From positions 68,156,126 to 68,220,125 of the forward strand of contig NC_134400.1 in the NCBI RefSeq assembly GCF_050003625.1: a stretch of DNA of 64,000 bases. Direction: 5' to 3'. Numbering within the stretch: the first letter of the stretch is position 1; each line of letters opens with the position of its first letter. Position numbers and translations under genes: made by a program. Below, piece by piece: positions 42,313 to 53,253 of the stretch. The stretch comes from Haematobia irritans. Lineage: Eukaryota; Arthropoda; Insecta; Diptera; Muscidae. A model generated the notes under the pieces. The model saw only the letters and a list, made by a program, of their open reading frames with translations, made no database searches and was not told the DNA's origin.

Positions 42313-44714
42313 TAAGCGCCCTAGAGCGAAAAGGACTTTAATTCATGACCACCCCCAAAATATTGAATAATCCACCCACAACCTAAAAAATTGAAATTTT
42401 TATCTAAAAAACTTATTTTGCCCATATCTTCGTATATACGCGTCCTAGAGCGAAAAGGACTTTAATTCGTGACCACCTCAAAAAATTGAAAAATCCACCC
42501 AAAAACTAAAAAATTGCAATTTTTATATGAAAAACTGCTTTTGCCCATATCTCCTTAAATATGCGTACTAGAGCGAAAAGGACTTTAATTCGTAACACCC
42601 CAAAAAATTGAAAAATCCACCCAAATCGTAAAAAAATTTAATTTTTATTTTAAAAATTTATTTTGCCCATATGAAAAATTTCTTTTGCCCATATCTCCTT
42701 AAATATGCGTCCGAGAGCGAAAAGGACTTTAATTCGTGACCACCACCAAAAAATTGAAAAAATCCACCCAAAAACTAAAAAATTGCAATTTTTATATGAA
42801 AAACTGCTTTTGCCCATATCTCCTTAAATATGCTTACTAGAGCGAAAAGGACTTTAATTCGTAACACCCCAAAAAATTGAAAAATCCACCCAAATCGTAA
42901 AAAAATTTAATTTTTATTTTCAAAATTTATTTTTCCCATATGAAAAATTTCTTTTGCCCATATCTCCTTAAATATGCGTCCGAGAGCGAAAAGGACTTTA
43001 ATTCGTTACCACCACCAAAAAATTGAAAAATCCACCCAAAAACTAAGAAATTGCAATTTTTATATGAAAAACTGCTTTTACCCATATCTCCTTAAATATG
43101 CGTACTAGAGCGAAGAGGACTTTAATTGGTAACACCCCAAAAAATTGAAAAATCCACCCAAATCGTAAAAAAATTGAATTTTTATGTTAAAAATTTATTT
43201 TTCCCATATGAAAAATTTCTTTTGCCCATATCTCCTTAAATATGCGTCCTAGAGGGAAAAGGACTTTAATTCGTGACCACCCCCAAAAAATTGAAAAATC
43301 CATCCAACAGCTAAAAAACTGCAATTTTTATATGAAAAATTTCTTTTACCCATATCACCTTAAATATGCCTCCTAGAGCGAAAAGGACTTTAATTCGTGA
43401 CCACCCCCCAAAAAATTGACTAATCCACGCAAAACCTAAAAAAATTAAAATTTTTATATGAAAAACGTATTTTGCCTATATTCCTAAACTAAGCGCCCTA
43501 GAGCGAAAAGGACTTTAATTCGTGACCACCCCCCAAAAAATTGACAAATCCACCCAAAACCTAAAAACATTCAAATTTTTATATGAAAAACTTATTTTGC
43601 CCATATTCCTAAACTAAGCGCCCTAGAGCGAAAAGGACTTTAATTCATGACCACCCCCAAAAAATTCAATAATCCACCCAACAGCTAAAAAACTGCAATT
43701 TTTATATGAAAATTTTCTTTTGCCCATATCTCCTTAAATATGCCTCCTAGAGCGAAAAGGACTTTAATTCGTGACTACCCCCCAAAAAATTGACTAATCC
43801 ACCCAAAACCTAAAAAAATTTAAATTTTTATATGAAAAACGTATTTTACCCATATTCCTAAACTAAACGCCCAGAGCGAAAAGGACTTTAATTTAATTTT
43901 AAAAAAATGAATAATCCACCCAAAACCTAAAAAAATTGAAATTATTATCTGAAAAACTTATTTTGCCCATATCTTCGTATATACGCGTCCTAGAGCGAAA
44001 AGGACTTTAATTCGTGACCACCCCAAAAAATTTAATAATCCACCCAAAACCTAAAAAAATTGCAATTTTTATATAAAAACGCCCTAGAGCGAAAAGGACT
44101 TTAATTCGTGACCACCCCCCAAAAAATTGAAAAATCCACCCAAAAACTAAAAAATTGCAATTTTTATATGAAAAACTGCTTTTACCCATATCTCCTTAAA
44201 TATGCGTACTAGAGCGAAGAGGACTTTAATTGGTAACACCCCAAAAAATTGAAAAATCCACCCAAATCGTAAAAAAATTGAATTTTTATTTTAAAAATTT
44301 ATTTTTCCTATATGAAAAATTTCTTTTGCCCATATCTCCTTAAATATGCGTCCTAGAGGGAAAAGGACTTTAATTCGTGACCATCCCCAAAAAATTGAAA
44401 AATCCACCCAACAGCTAAAAAACTGCAATTTTTATATGAAAAATTTCTTTTGCCCATATCTCCTTAAATATGCCTCCTAGAGCGAAAAGGACTTTAATTC
44501 GTGACTACCCCCCATTGACTAATCCACCCAAAACCTAAAAAAATTTAAATTTTTATATGAAAAACGTATTTTTCCCATATTCCTAAACTAAGCGCCCTAG
44601 AGCGAAAAGGACTTTAATTCGTGACCACTCCCCAAAAAATTGACAAATCCACCCAAAACCTAAAAAAATTTAAATTTTTATATGAAAAACTTATTTTGCC
44701 CATATTCTTAACTA
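42313..44714 (-). repeat. ~125-bp satellite array, block 7
   Basis: Minus orientation, with repeated sub-blocks of several monomers (for example the CCACCCAACAGCTAAAAAACTG monomer at about 43315, 43680 and 44405), showing local multi-monomer duplication. No genes. Confidence 0.95.
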
Positions 44715-44866
44715 AAGGGTGATACGGTCAAAATTTGGTCAATATAAACTTGACGTATTTGTTTCAATTTTGCATTTCAAAAACCTGAACACCCCTCATT
44801 TTGAAGGTGTGTGTGTGTAGAATGTTGCTCCTATTTTGATTTTGGAATTACTCTTCAGTTGTCAAA

Positions 44867-45141
44867 ATGCCGTCCAAGCAAGAAGAGCAGCGTATCAAAA
44901 TTTTGCTCGCGCATCGCGAAAATCCGAGCTACTCGCACGCAAAGCTGGCAAAATCGCTAAAAGTTGCCAAATCAACCGTTACAAATGTAATTAAAGTGTT
45001 TGGGGAACGTTTGTCGACAGCCAGGAAGTCTGGATCGGGGGAAATCGAAAACCGGAAGCCGCTGAGACGACAAAGAGAGTTGCCGGTAGTTTCAAGCGAA
45101 ACCCTAACTTCTCTCTCCGAGATGCCGCAAATACAAGAAGG
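44867..45141 (+). pseudogene. Tc1/mariner transposase N-terminus, copy 2
   Basis: Same MPSKQEEQRIKILLAHRENP start and first HTH as copy 1, and the same frameshift region. A deletion of about 60 bp, absent from copy 1, joins ATGCCGCAAATA to CAAGAAGGTA and removes the second HTH. The frame then runs into the inserted TA-target element. Confidence 0.85.
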
Positions 45142-45558
45142 TACCCAGCGAGCAATTATGTCCGACGTGTCGGACGTCCGAAAACGTCTGCTAAATCTCT
45201 GGTATTATATCAGATATTTAGCCGAAAATCTGTTATTTCTTCCGAGGTTTATCCGACTTTGTCTGCACATTCTCTGATATTTTTTCAGACGATGTCTGCA
45301 CAATCTCTGAAGTTTTGTACGAGAACTAACCGACGTAGTCGGCAGAATCTCTGAAAGGAATTTTGTCAACCGAGATTTGACCGAAAACCTCTGCCAAAGT
45401 TCGGAGGGAATTTTTGTTTTTGCATTTTGTTATTATTTTTGCATTCCATTGTCAGTTTCTATTGTAATATCGCGCGGAACAGATCGTACAAATAAAACGG
45501 TGAGTGATAAACAAAATAGTGGCAAAGTGAAGTGTTAAAATAGTAAATAACAATATCA

Positions 45559-45937
45559 TAACGGTGTTCTAAAAAAAATAAAAAACTTGTATTTAAAGAC
45601 GACAACATTGCTTCAAAATTTTCTTGGTCAAATACGAACAACAACATACCTGTCAAGGATTTCTATTTTATAAAGTTGCTTAAAGGTATTTAAAATAGCG
45701 CTATTGTTATTATTATTATTTTAATGATTATAAATTTATTTTTTAGATGACACATTTGAAAGAATTCCCCAAACGTCGAACTCTACTATTGAATTAAATA
45801 TGAAGGCTTTTTTCAATGCAGCAAAAGATCGACTGAATAAAAGAAATAAGAGAAGGATTGCCGAACTATATTGTATATATTTTTTAACAATATTAGGTTA
45901 CATTATATTTAACCGCTATTTATGCGTATTGAATTGA
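45559..45937 (+). CDS. Possible spliced gene fragment inside the CCCAGCGA element, function unknown
   Basis: Open frame from about 45559 to 45685 (ending DFYFIKLLK), then a GTATTT...TTTTTTAG intron of 61 nt (45686-45746), then an exon 45747-45937 in the same phase ending at TGA. The second exon encodes DDTFERIPQTSNST, a basic helix FFNAAKDRLNKRNKRRI, and a hydrophobic C-terminal stretch (IYFLTILGYIIFN) that could be a membrane anchor. An upstream donor AAACG/GTGAGT at about 45497 suggests a further 5' exon. Not recognised. It may be a captured host gene piece or an element-encoded protein. Confidence 0.35.
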
Positions 45938-46233
45938 CTTTAAAAAATGAATTGTAATACGTTTCAAAACAAACATTGATCTCTTAGCATAACATAGATT
46001 TTTAATAACTTTGAAATATAATTTTAGTTTAAAATCTTTTTAAATAACTTTGAAATAAAATATTAGTTTTAAATCTTTTTAAATAACTTTGAATCATATT
46101 TTTAATTGTCCGACAAAAGTTCGAGCTTCTCGGTAGAAAGTCGGACAAAGTGTCCGACAATCGCCCGAATTTCTCCGAACAAAATCGGACATAATGTCCG
46201 AGAAAGGTCCGAAATTCTCTGCTAAATGTCGGT

Positions 46234-47926
46234 CAGCGTTGCCAGAATTGTTTCACCAAAAACCGCTAGATTTGTCCAAAAAACTAGCCAAAAAAAGCTA
46301 AAAAATGTTAAAAAATAGCTAGAAAAAAAGCTAAATTTTTTTGTATCAAAAGTCACATTTTTGATTGAAATTTAACAAACTTAAAGGCTTTATTTCACTT
46401 AAAATGCATATTATTTTAATTGTATTCATTTTATTTCCATTTCTGTGAGACTGTAAGAAAATCTATGTCATATTAGCTCTGTTTGCATACTCGATACATT
46501 TTGATTACTATCACAAGTCCTTCATTTATATTTCCTAGTAAAAAACTTTTTTCCCGGTAAACTTGCAATTATCAGCTGGTTAATCGTCAACAAGTCCAAT
46601 GTAGCATAGAACTGCATTAGAAAACATCAATATATTTCGTTTTAACTGAATTAATGATAAATTCGTGAACGTGTACACTTCTCCTAATATTACCCAAGAG
46701 AATAAAACCCATTCTAACTGTCTTGGAAGTTTATACTGAATAACTTTTATTCGAAAATTCCCCATACAAACCTATTGTCCAATTTTCGTAAATGTAAATC
46801 CATTCCATTAATAAATAGCAGATTTATTTTGATCCTATCACTACGAATTTTTTATTGCATTTTTTTGATGTTAAAAAAATAATACCACATTCAAAACTTT
46901 ATTTCCTTAATTATTTCTATGTTCTGTTCCAAAGATTTTGTACACTAATGATTTTGGTATAGATTCAGAGTCAAATTTGAATTTATTCGTTTTTTCAGCT
47001 TTTTCTTCATGAGCTATCACAGTGCTTTAAAAATGTGCTAACGACAACTTAAATTTCCAAATTCAGACTCGACTTTAAGTAGAAATTATTCTGTGTATAC
47101 GTTTTTAAAATAAAATGTTGAAAAACCTCTTCTATTTTTGAACGCTATTTTGGTTTGTGGTCAAGATACAAAAACTCCACAAATTTAAAGACTATTTAAT
47201 TAATTTTAAGAATTTTTTAGAATTGACCCTAGCCTTCTTTCATGAAAAGATACCCATTTTTAAGTTGAATCACTTAACTATAAGGACAAAACGATTTTAT
47301 TGGCTTTTGGACAAGGAAAACAGTTTATAACATATAAGAGAAATTCACAAATGCTATTATAACCAAAATTCGCGTTCGTATTTTAAAGACATGAAATCTT
47401 TGGCCTCATGACAATATTTTTTCAGTGCACAAAGCAATTCACATCCACTATTTTAATTTAGTAATATCATAATAACTTTAGAATACGTATTAAAATAACA
47501 TAAAAAGGATAAACGAGTCAAATGCTATTATTCCTAATAATTTACTGACAGTTTATATAAGGAATTTGTATGGTAATAGTAGATTTAAAGTTTACGATAA
47601 CTTTTATGAATACGAGGAAAAAAACTTTACATCAAGGTGTATTTGCTGCAAAAATGCCCGCATAATGGCTGGAATAATTATAAGGGCTTCAATTGAGCTT
47701 TGAAATATGCGGAAACCCTTATTCTGGCAGCAAGACTTAGATAAAAACGAAGTTTTATCCATATTTCAATAGGAACATGTCGAAAATAAAAAAAAGCCAA
47801 AAATAGCTAAAAGGGTCATGAAAAAAAAAGCCAGAAAAAAAGCTAAAAGCTAAATGCATTTTTTCCCGCTAAACGTCTTCAAAAAAAGCCAAATCTAGCG
47901 GGAAAAAAGCTAAATTGGCAACGCTG
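46234..47926. mobile_element. Non-autonomous hAT element, 1,693 bp, nested in the CCCAGCGA element
   Basis: Perfect 8-bp duplication ATGTCGGT (46226-46233, 47927-47934) and ends CAGCGTTGCCAGAATT / CAGCGTTGCCAATTTAGC on the other strand. Arms contain repeated AGCTAAA/AGCCAAAAA motifs. The interior (46400-47750) is AT-rich with no recognisable coding region. Confidence 0.85.
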
Positions 47927-48204
47927 ATGTCGGTAAAATTGTCCGAGAAAGTTCCGAGATGCTCTGCTAAATGTCGGTCAAACTGTCAGATTTCCCTCAG
48001 AATTGCCCATCCGAATTCGGACAGAATTCTGTCGGAATGTCGGGACAATCTTCCGATTTCCCTCAGACATTTCGGTCCGAATTCTTGTCAACCGCTCATT
48101 ATACTTTCCGAACGAATTCGGACCGAATTCGGAATCAGACTCGGATGATTTAGCAGACGTTCTGTCAGAATTCGGTCCGAATTCGGAAGTAATTGTTCGC
48201 TGGG

Positions 48205-48870
48205 TAGTGACTCCAAATCGCGATGATAAACAAAATACGACGGCCAAAGCGCGGTCCACGACGATGCTGACGAAGTTTGACTGCGTGGTAATGGACGACG
48301 AAACCTACGTCAAAGCCGACTACAAGCAGCTTCCGGGACAGGAGTTTTATACGGCAAAAGGAAGGGGAAAGGTAGCAGATATTTTCAAGCACATAAAACT
48401 GTCAAAGTTCGCAAAGAAATATCTGGTTTGGCAAGCCATCTGTACCTGTGGCTTGAAAAGCAGCATTTTCATAGCTTCCGGGACTGTCAACCAAGAAATT
48501 TACGTGAAAGAGTGTTTGAATAAACGTCTGCTGCCTTTCCTGAAGAAACACGGTTGTTCCGTACTGTCATCATTGGCATCTTGCCATTACGGTAAAAAGG
48601 CCATGGAGTGGTACGCCGCCAACAACGTGCAGGTGGTTCCCAAGGACAATAACCCTCCCAACACGCCAGAGCTGCGCCCAATTGAGAAATACTGGGCTAT
48701 TGTCAAGCGGAACCTAAAGAAGACCAAAAAAAACTGCTAAGGACGAGCAGCAGTTCAAGGCAAACTGGCTTTCTGCGGCGAAGAAGGTGGACAAGGTGGC
48801 TGTACAAAATCTGATGGCAGGTGTCAAGCGTGAGGCCCGGCAATTCGGATTTGGAAAAGCGAAATCCTAA
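48205..48870 (+). pseudogene. Tc1/mariner transposase catalytic part, copy 2
   Basis: Continues with VVTPNRDDKQNTTAKARS, VVMDDETYVKADYKQ (first Asp), then LVWQAICTCGLKSSIFIASG and GCSVLSSLASCHYGKKAMEWY, where the expected second Asp (family pattern PDLAS) is missing. PELRPIEKYWAIVK carries the Glu. One extra A in a poly-A run near 48730 shifts the frame to a premature stop; the lost end (KKVDKVAVQNLMAGVKREARQ) is present in another frame. The upstream part of this frame (48003-48204) is accidental TCCGA-repeat translation. Confidence 0.85.
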
Positions 48871-48997
48871 CTGAATATTTTTCCTGAATTTTATACTAAT
48901 TGAACTTGAAAAAGAAATTTAATTTGATTTTTTAAATAAACGATTTCACCGATTTACACGCGTTTTCCCTTGACCAAATTTTGACCGTATCACCCTT

Positions 48998-50684
48998 TAA
49001 GCGCCCTAGAGCGAAAAGGACTTTAATTCATGACCACCCCCAAAAAATTGAATAATCCACCCAAAACCTAAAAAAATTTAAATTTTTATCTAAAAAACTT
49101 ATTTTGCCCATATCTTCGTATATACGCGTCCTAGAGCGAAAAGGACTTTAATTCGTGACCACTCCAAAAAATCGTAAAAAAATGGAATTTTTATTTTAAA
49201 AATTTATTTTGCCCATATGAAAAATTTCTTTTGCCCATATCTATCTCTATCCCCAAAAAATTGAATAATCCACCCAAAACGCAAAAAAATTGAAATTTTT
49301 ATATGAAAAACTCATTTTGCCCATATTCCTAAACTAAGCGCCCTAGAGCGAAAAGGACTTTAATTTAATTAAAAAAAATTGAATAATCCACCGAAAACCT
49401 AAAAAAATTTAAATTTTTATCTGAAAAACTTTTTTTGCCCATATCTTCGTATATACGCGTCCTAGAGCGAAAAGGACTTTAATTCGTGACCACCCCAAAA
49501 AATTTAATAATCCACCCAAAACCTAAAAAAATTGCAATGTTTATATAAAAACGCCCTAGAGCGAAAAGGACTTTAATTCGTGACCACCCCCCAAAAAATT
49601 GAAAAATCCACCCAAAAACTAAAAAATTGCAATTTTTATATGAAAAACTGCTTAAATATGCGTACTAGAGCGAAAAGGACTTTAATTCGTAACACCCCAA
49701 AAAATTGAAAAATCCACCCAAATCGTAAAAAATTGAATTTTAATTTTAAAAATTTATTTTTCCCATATGAAAAATTTTTTTGCCCATATCTCCTTAAATA
49801 TGCGTCCTAGAGGGAAAAGGACTTTAATTCGTGACCACCCCCCAAAAAATTGAAAAATCCACCCAACAGCTAAAAAATTGCAATTTTTATATGAACATTT
49901 TCTTTTGCCCACATCTCCTTATATATGCGTCCTAGGGCGAAAAGGACTTTAATTCGTGACCACCTCCCAAAAAATTGACAAATCCACCCAAAACCTAAAA
50001 AAATTTAAATTTTTATCTGAAAAACTTATTTTGCCCATATCTTCGTATATATGCGTCCTAGAGCGAAAAGGACTTTAATTCGTGACCACTCCCCAAAAAA
50101 TTGACTAATCCACCCAAAACCTAAAAAAATTTAAATTTTTATATGAAAAACTTATTTTGCCCATATTCCTAAACTAAGCGCCCTAGAACGAAAAGGACTT
50201 TAATTCATATATGCGTCCTAGAGCGAAAAGGACTTTAATTCGTGACCACCACAAAAAATTGACTAATCCACCCAAAACCTAAAAAAATTTAAATTTTTAT
50301 ATGAAAAACTTATTTTGCCCATATTCCTAAACTAAGCGCCCTAGAGCGAAAAGGACTTTAATTCATGACCACCCCCAAAAAAATGAATAATCCACCCAAA
50401 ACCTAAAAAATTGAAATTTTTATCTGAAAAACTTATGTTGCCCATATCTTCGTACAAACGCGTCCTAGAGCGAAAAGGACCACCCCAAAAAATTTAATAA
50501 TCCACCCAAAACCTAAAAAAATTGCAATTTTTATATAAAAACGCCCTAGAGCGAAAGGACTTTAATTCGTGACCACCCCCCAAAAAATTGACAAATCCAC
50601 CCAAAACCTAAAAAAAATTAAATTTTTATATGAAAAACTTATTTTGCCCATATTCCTAAACTAAGCGCCCTAGAGCGAAAAGGA
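48998..50684 (-). repeat. ~125-bp satellite array, block 8
   Basis: Minus orientation. Begins with the same three monomers as block 7 and ends at the target duplication of LINE copy C (50669-50684). Confidence 0.95.
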
Positions 50685-50782
50685 ACTCACCAAAGTTGAA
50701 CCTATGGTTATTGCGAGAGTCACCGATATCTCTGAAGAGGACATTCTTGATGACTCGATTGAAGCGGCTGATGTGACGGTTA

Positions 50783-53233
50783 TTGAAAATCTCGATGGTC
50801 CTACGGATCCTCCAGATAAAGCTTCATCATTGTAAGGCTGCATGTGCTGCCTTAAAAGTTCTCCTGATGAAAGGGGACATAGATATAGTTCTTATTCAAG
50901 AACCATATGTTTATAAAAACAAAATATGTGAATTAAGTACTCCGGGGTTCAAACTATTGCAGTATACTGGTAATGATGTAAATCGAGCCTGTATAATTGC
51001 TAAAAACGAGCTCAATTTGTTTCTGCTTCCTTCAATGTGCAATACAGACACTGTCGTTGCAAGTTTAGAAATAGACAAATGCAAATATTGGGTATCTTCG
51101 GTCTACATGGGACATGACAGGGAGATGCCTCCATATGCCGTTAAGACCTTAGTGGAGGAGTCACTGAAAACAAAGACGAAACTCATTATGGGATGCGATG
51201 CGAATGCACATCATAGTATATGGGGAAGTAGTGATACTAATACAAGGGGAGAGTCGCTAATAGAGTTTATTTTGCGTACTAATCTGGTAGTTTGCAACAA
51301 GGGAGATGTCCCAACCTTTGTCACTAAAAACAGGCAAGAGGTTTTGGACATCACCTTGGCCTCGCAAGAACTGAATGAAATGATATCTGAGTGGCAGGTT
51401 TTAAGTGAACACAGCTTCTCAGATCATCGCTACATCAGTTTCAAATTTGATGTTCATATCACCAAGATCATATTTCCGCCAAATGTTAGGAAAACTGACT
51501 GGAATAGGTATAGGGAATCGTTCACTATGATGATACCGGAAATAACAGAGACAAATATGAGAAATGTGCAAGATATCGAACACGCAGTGGAGCGGATTAC
51601 TAAGGCCTTCAACATCTCACTGAAAGCTGCATGCCCTAGAGGAAAGCCAAGGGGGAAACATCGACCACCATGGTGGTCTACGGAATTAAGTAATATGAGG
51701 AAATCCTGCAGGAAGCTCTTTAACAAGGCAAAGTCCACCAGAGCCCCTGTGGACTGGGACGCTTACAAGAAGAATCTGAGAGGATACAAGCGAGAACTGA
51801 GAAAGGCTCAGCATAACTCTTGGAATGCTTACTGCAGCAGTATTGAGAATACGTCCGAGGCTTCCAGACTACGGAAGGTTCTAGCATCCACCAACTCCGC
51901 TCCAGGTTTCATTAAAACATCGGAGGGCAATTGGACAACGTCCAGTGAGGAGACGCTGGAGGTACTATTGGACACACATTTTCCTGGAAATCAGACGGTT
52001 CAACCATGTACTGGCGGTGCCACAGTTGCTCAGCGGTCGTTTCCTGTCGAGGAAATTGTATCGGAAACTAGAATAAGATGGGCGCTAAATAGCTTTGGAC
52101 CATTCAAATCCCCTGGACCTGATGGAATTACTCCGGCGGAGTTACAAGCTGTAACTGACAAAATTATCCCCTGGTTGTCGGTGATATATAAAGGATGTAT
52201 CAACTTATCATATATCCCAGGAAAGTGGAGGGAAACAAAAGTCGTTTTCATACCTAAAGCGGGAAAAGCCTCTCACTCGAGGGCGAAGGATTTCCGACCA
52301 ATCAGCTTATCCTCATTCCTACTTAAGACTCTCGAGAGGATGATAGATATTTATCTTAGAACTAGCATCGATTCAAGTTTGTTCTCGAAACGACAGCATG
52401 CATACTCGAAGGGCAGGTCTACTGAGACCGCACTACATGAACTAGTCAGCTTTATTGAAAGCTCACTATCTGTCAAAGAATACACAATCGTGGCGTTTCT
52501 AGACATCGAAGGGGCGTTCAATAATGTCCATCCGAGCTCGATATTAAATGGACTGACAACTCTGAATGTTGATCCATGTATACTCAGGCTGTTAGACGAA
52601 CTGCTAATGAAGAGACGTATTTCAGCCACACTAGGACAAGCAAACATACAAAAGTATGTGAACAGAGGCACTCCTCAAGGAGGAGTTCTATCACCTCTTC
52701 TTTGGAATGTTGCTATAAACGACCTTCTGGTTTCCCTAGAAAAAGAAAGGATACAAGTGGTGGCATACGCAGATGATGTGGCGCTAGCAGTCAGGGGAAA
52801 ATTCCCATCAACAATTAGAGATATTATACAGAGAGCCCTCCGGATGACTGAGAAATGGGCGAAAGATAATGGTCTTGGGGTAAATCCTGCAAAGACAGAA
52901 ATAGTCATGTACTGCAAAGATCGCAAAACTCCCACAGTTAGGCCCATTTCCTTAGGGGGTATTGAAATTCCCTTTAGGGAGTGTGCAAAATACCTTGGCG
53001 TTATTTTGGACAGGAAGCTGAACTTTAAGCTTAATATTGAAGAAAGGGCGAGGAAAGCAACTGTAGCTTTGTACTCGTGCAAAAAGGCAATAGGAAAAAA
53101 GTGGGGACTAAAACCAAAAATTGTGCATTGGCTATACACGGCAGTGGTTAGACCTATAATGCTATATGGTGTTGTAGTCTGGTGGCCGGCACTTCAGCAA
53201 CCGACTGGTTTAGATAAAGTTCAGCCTGTATAA
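50783..53233 (+). pseudogene. LINE copy C ORF2, first copy (816 aa, cut by the duplication junction)
   Basis: Carries the complete endonuclease and RT domains (motifs as in copy B, including YADDVALAV), then stops four residues after the junction at 53224 (KVQPV). RNase H and the cysteine cluster are missing. The start ATG lies 22 codons before the ORF1 stop, as in copy B. RT activity cannot be excluded from sequence but the protein lacks its C-terminal third. Confidence 0.85.
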
Positions 53234-53253
53234 TTGCTAAAAACGAGCTCAAT

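Larger units (their letters stand above)
45144..48204. mobile_element. TA-target element with CCCAGCGA ends and TCCGA/TCGGA subterminal arrays, 3,061 bp
   Basis: Flanked by TA (45142-45143, 48205-48206) and terminated by CCCAGCGAGCAATTA and, on the other strand, CCCAGCGAACAATTA. Both arms (45160-45410 and 46105-48190, excluding the nested hAT) are packed with TCCGA, GTCGG and CTCTG motifs in both orientations. The middle contains a possible spliced gene (45559-45937). It sits in Tc1/mariner copy 2. Confidence 0.8.
44715..48997 (+). mobile_element. Tc1/mariner-like element copy 2, split by a TA-target element
   Basis: Same ends as copy 1 with TA at 44713-44714 and 48998-48999, inserted at the same position of the satellite monomer and with matching monomers on both sides. 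Interrupted at 45144-48204. It shares the second-Asp lesion with copy 1, so the pair arose by duplication of a satellite segment already carrying a dead element. Confidence 0.9.

Noticed and set aside
47915..48204. Frames with repeated SDFPQ / FGPNS peptides
   Set aside because: Translation of the TCCGA/TTCGG subterminal repeats of the CCCAGCGA element; the apparent fusion to mariner transposase (48003-48740) is caused by that insertion.
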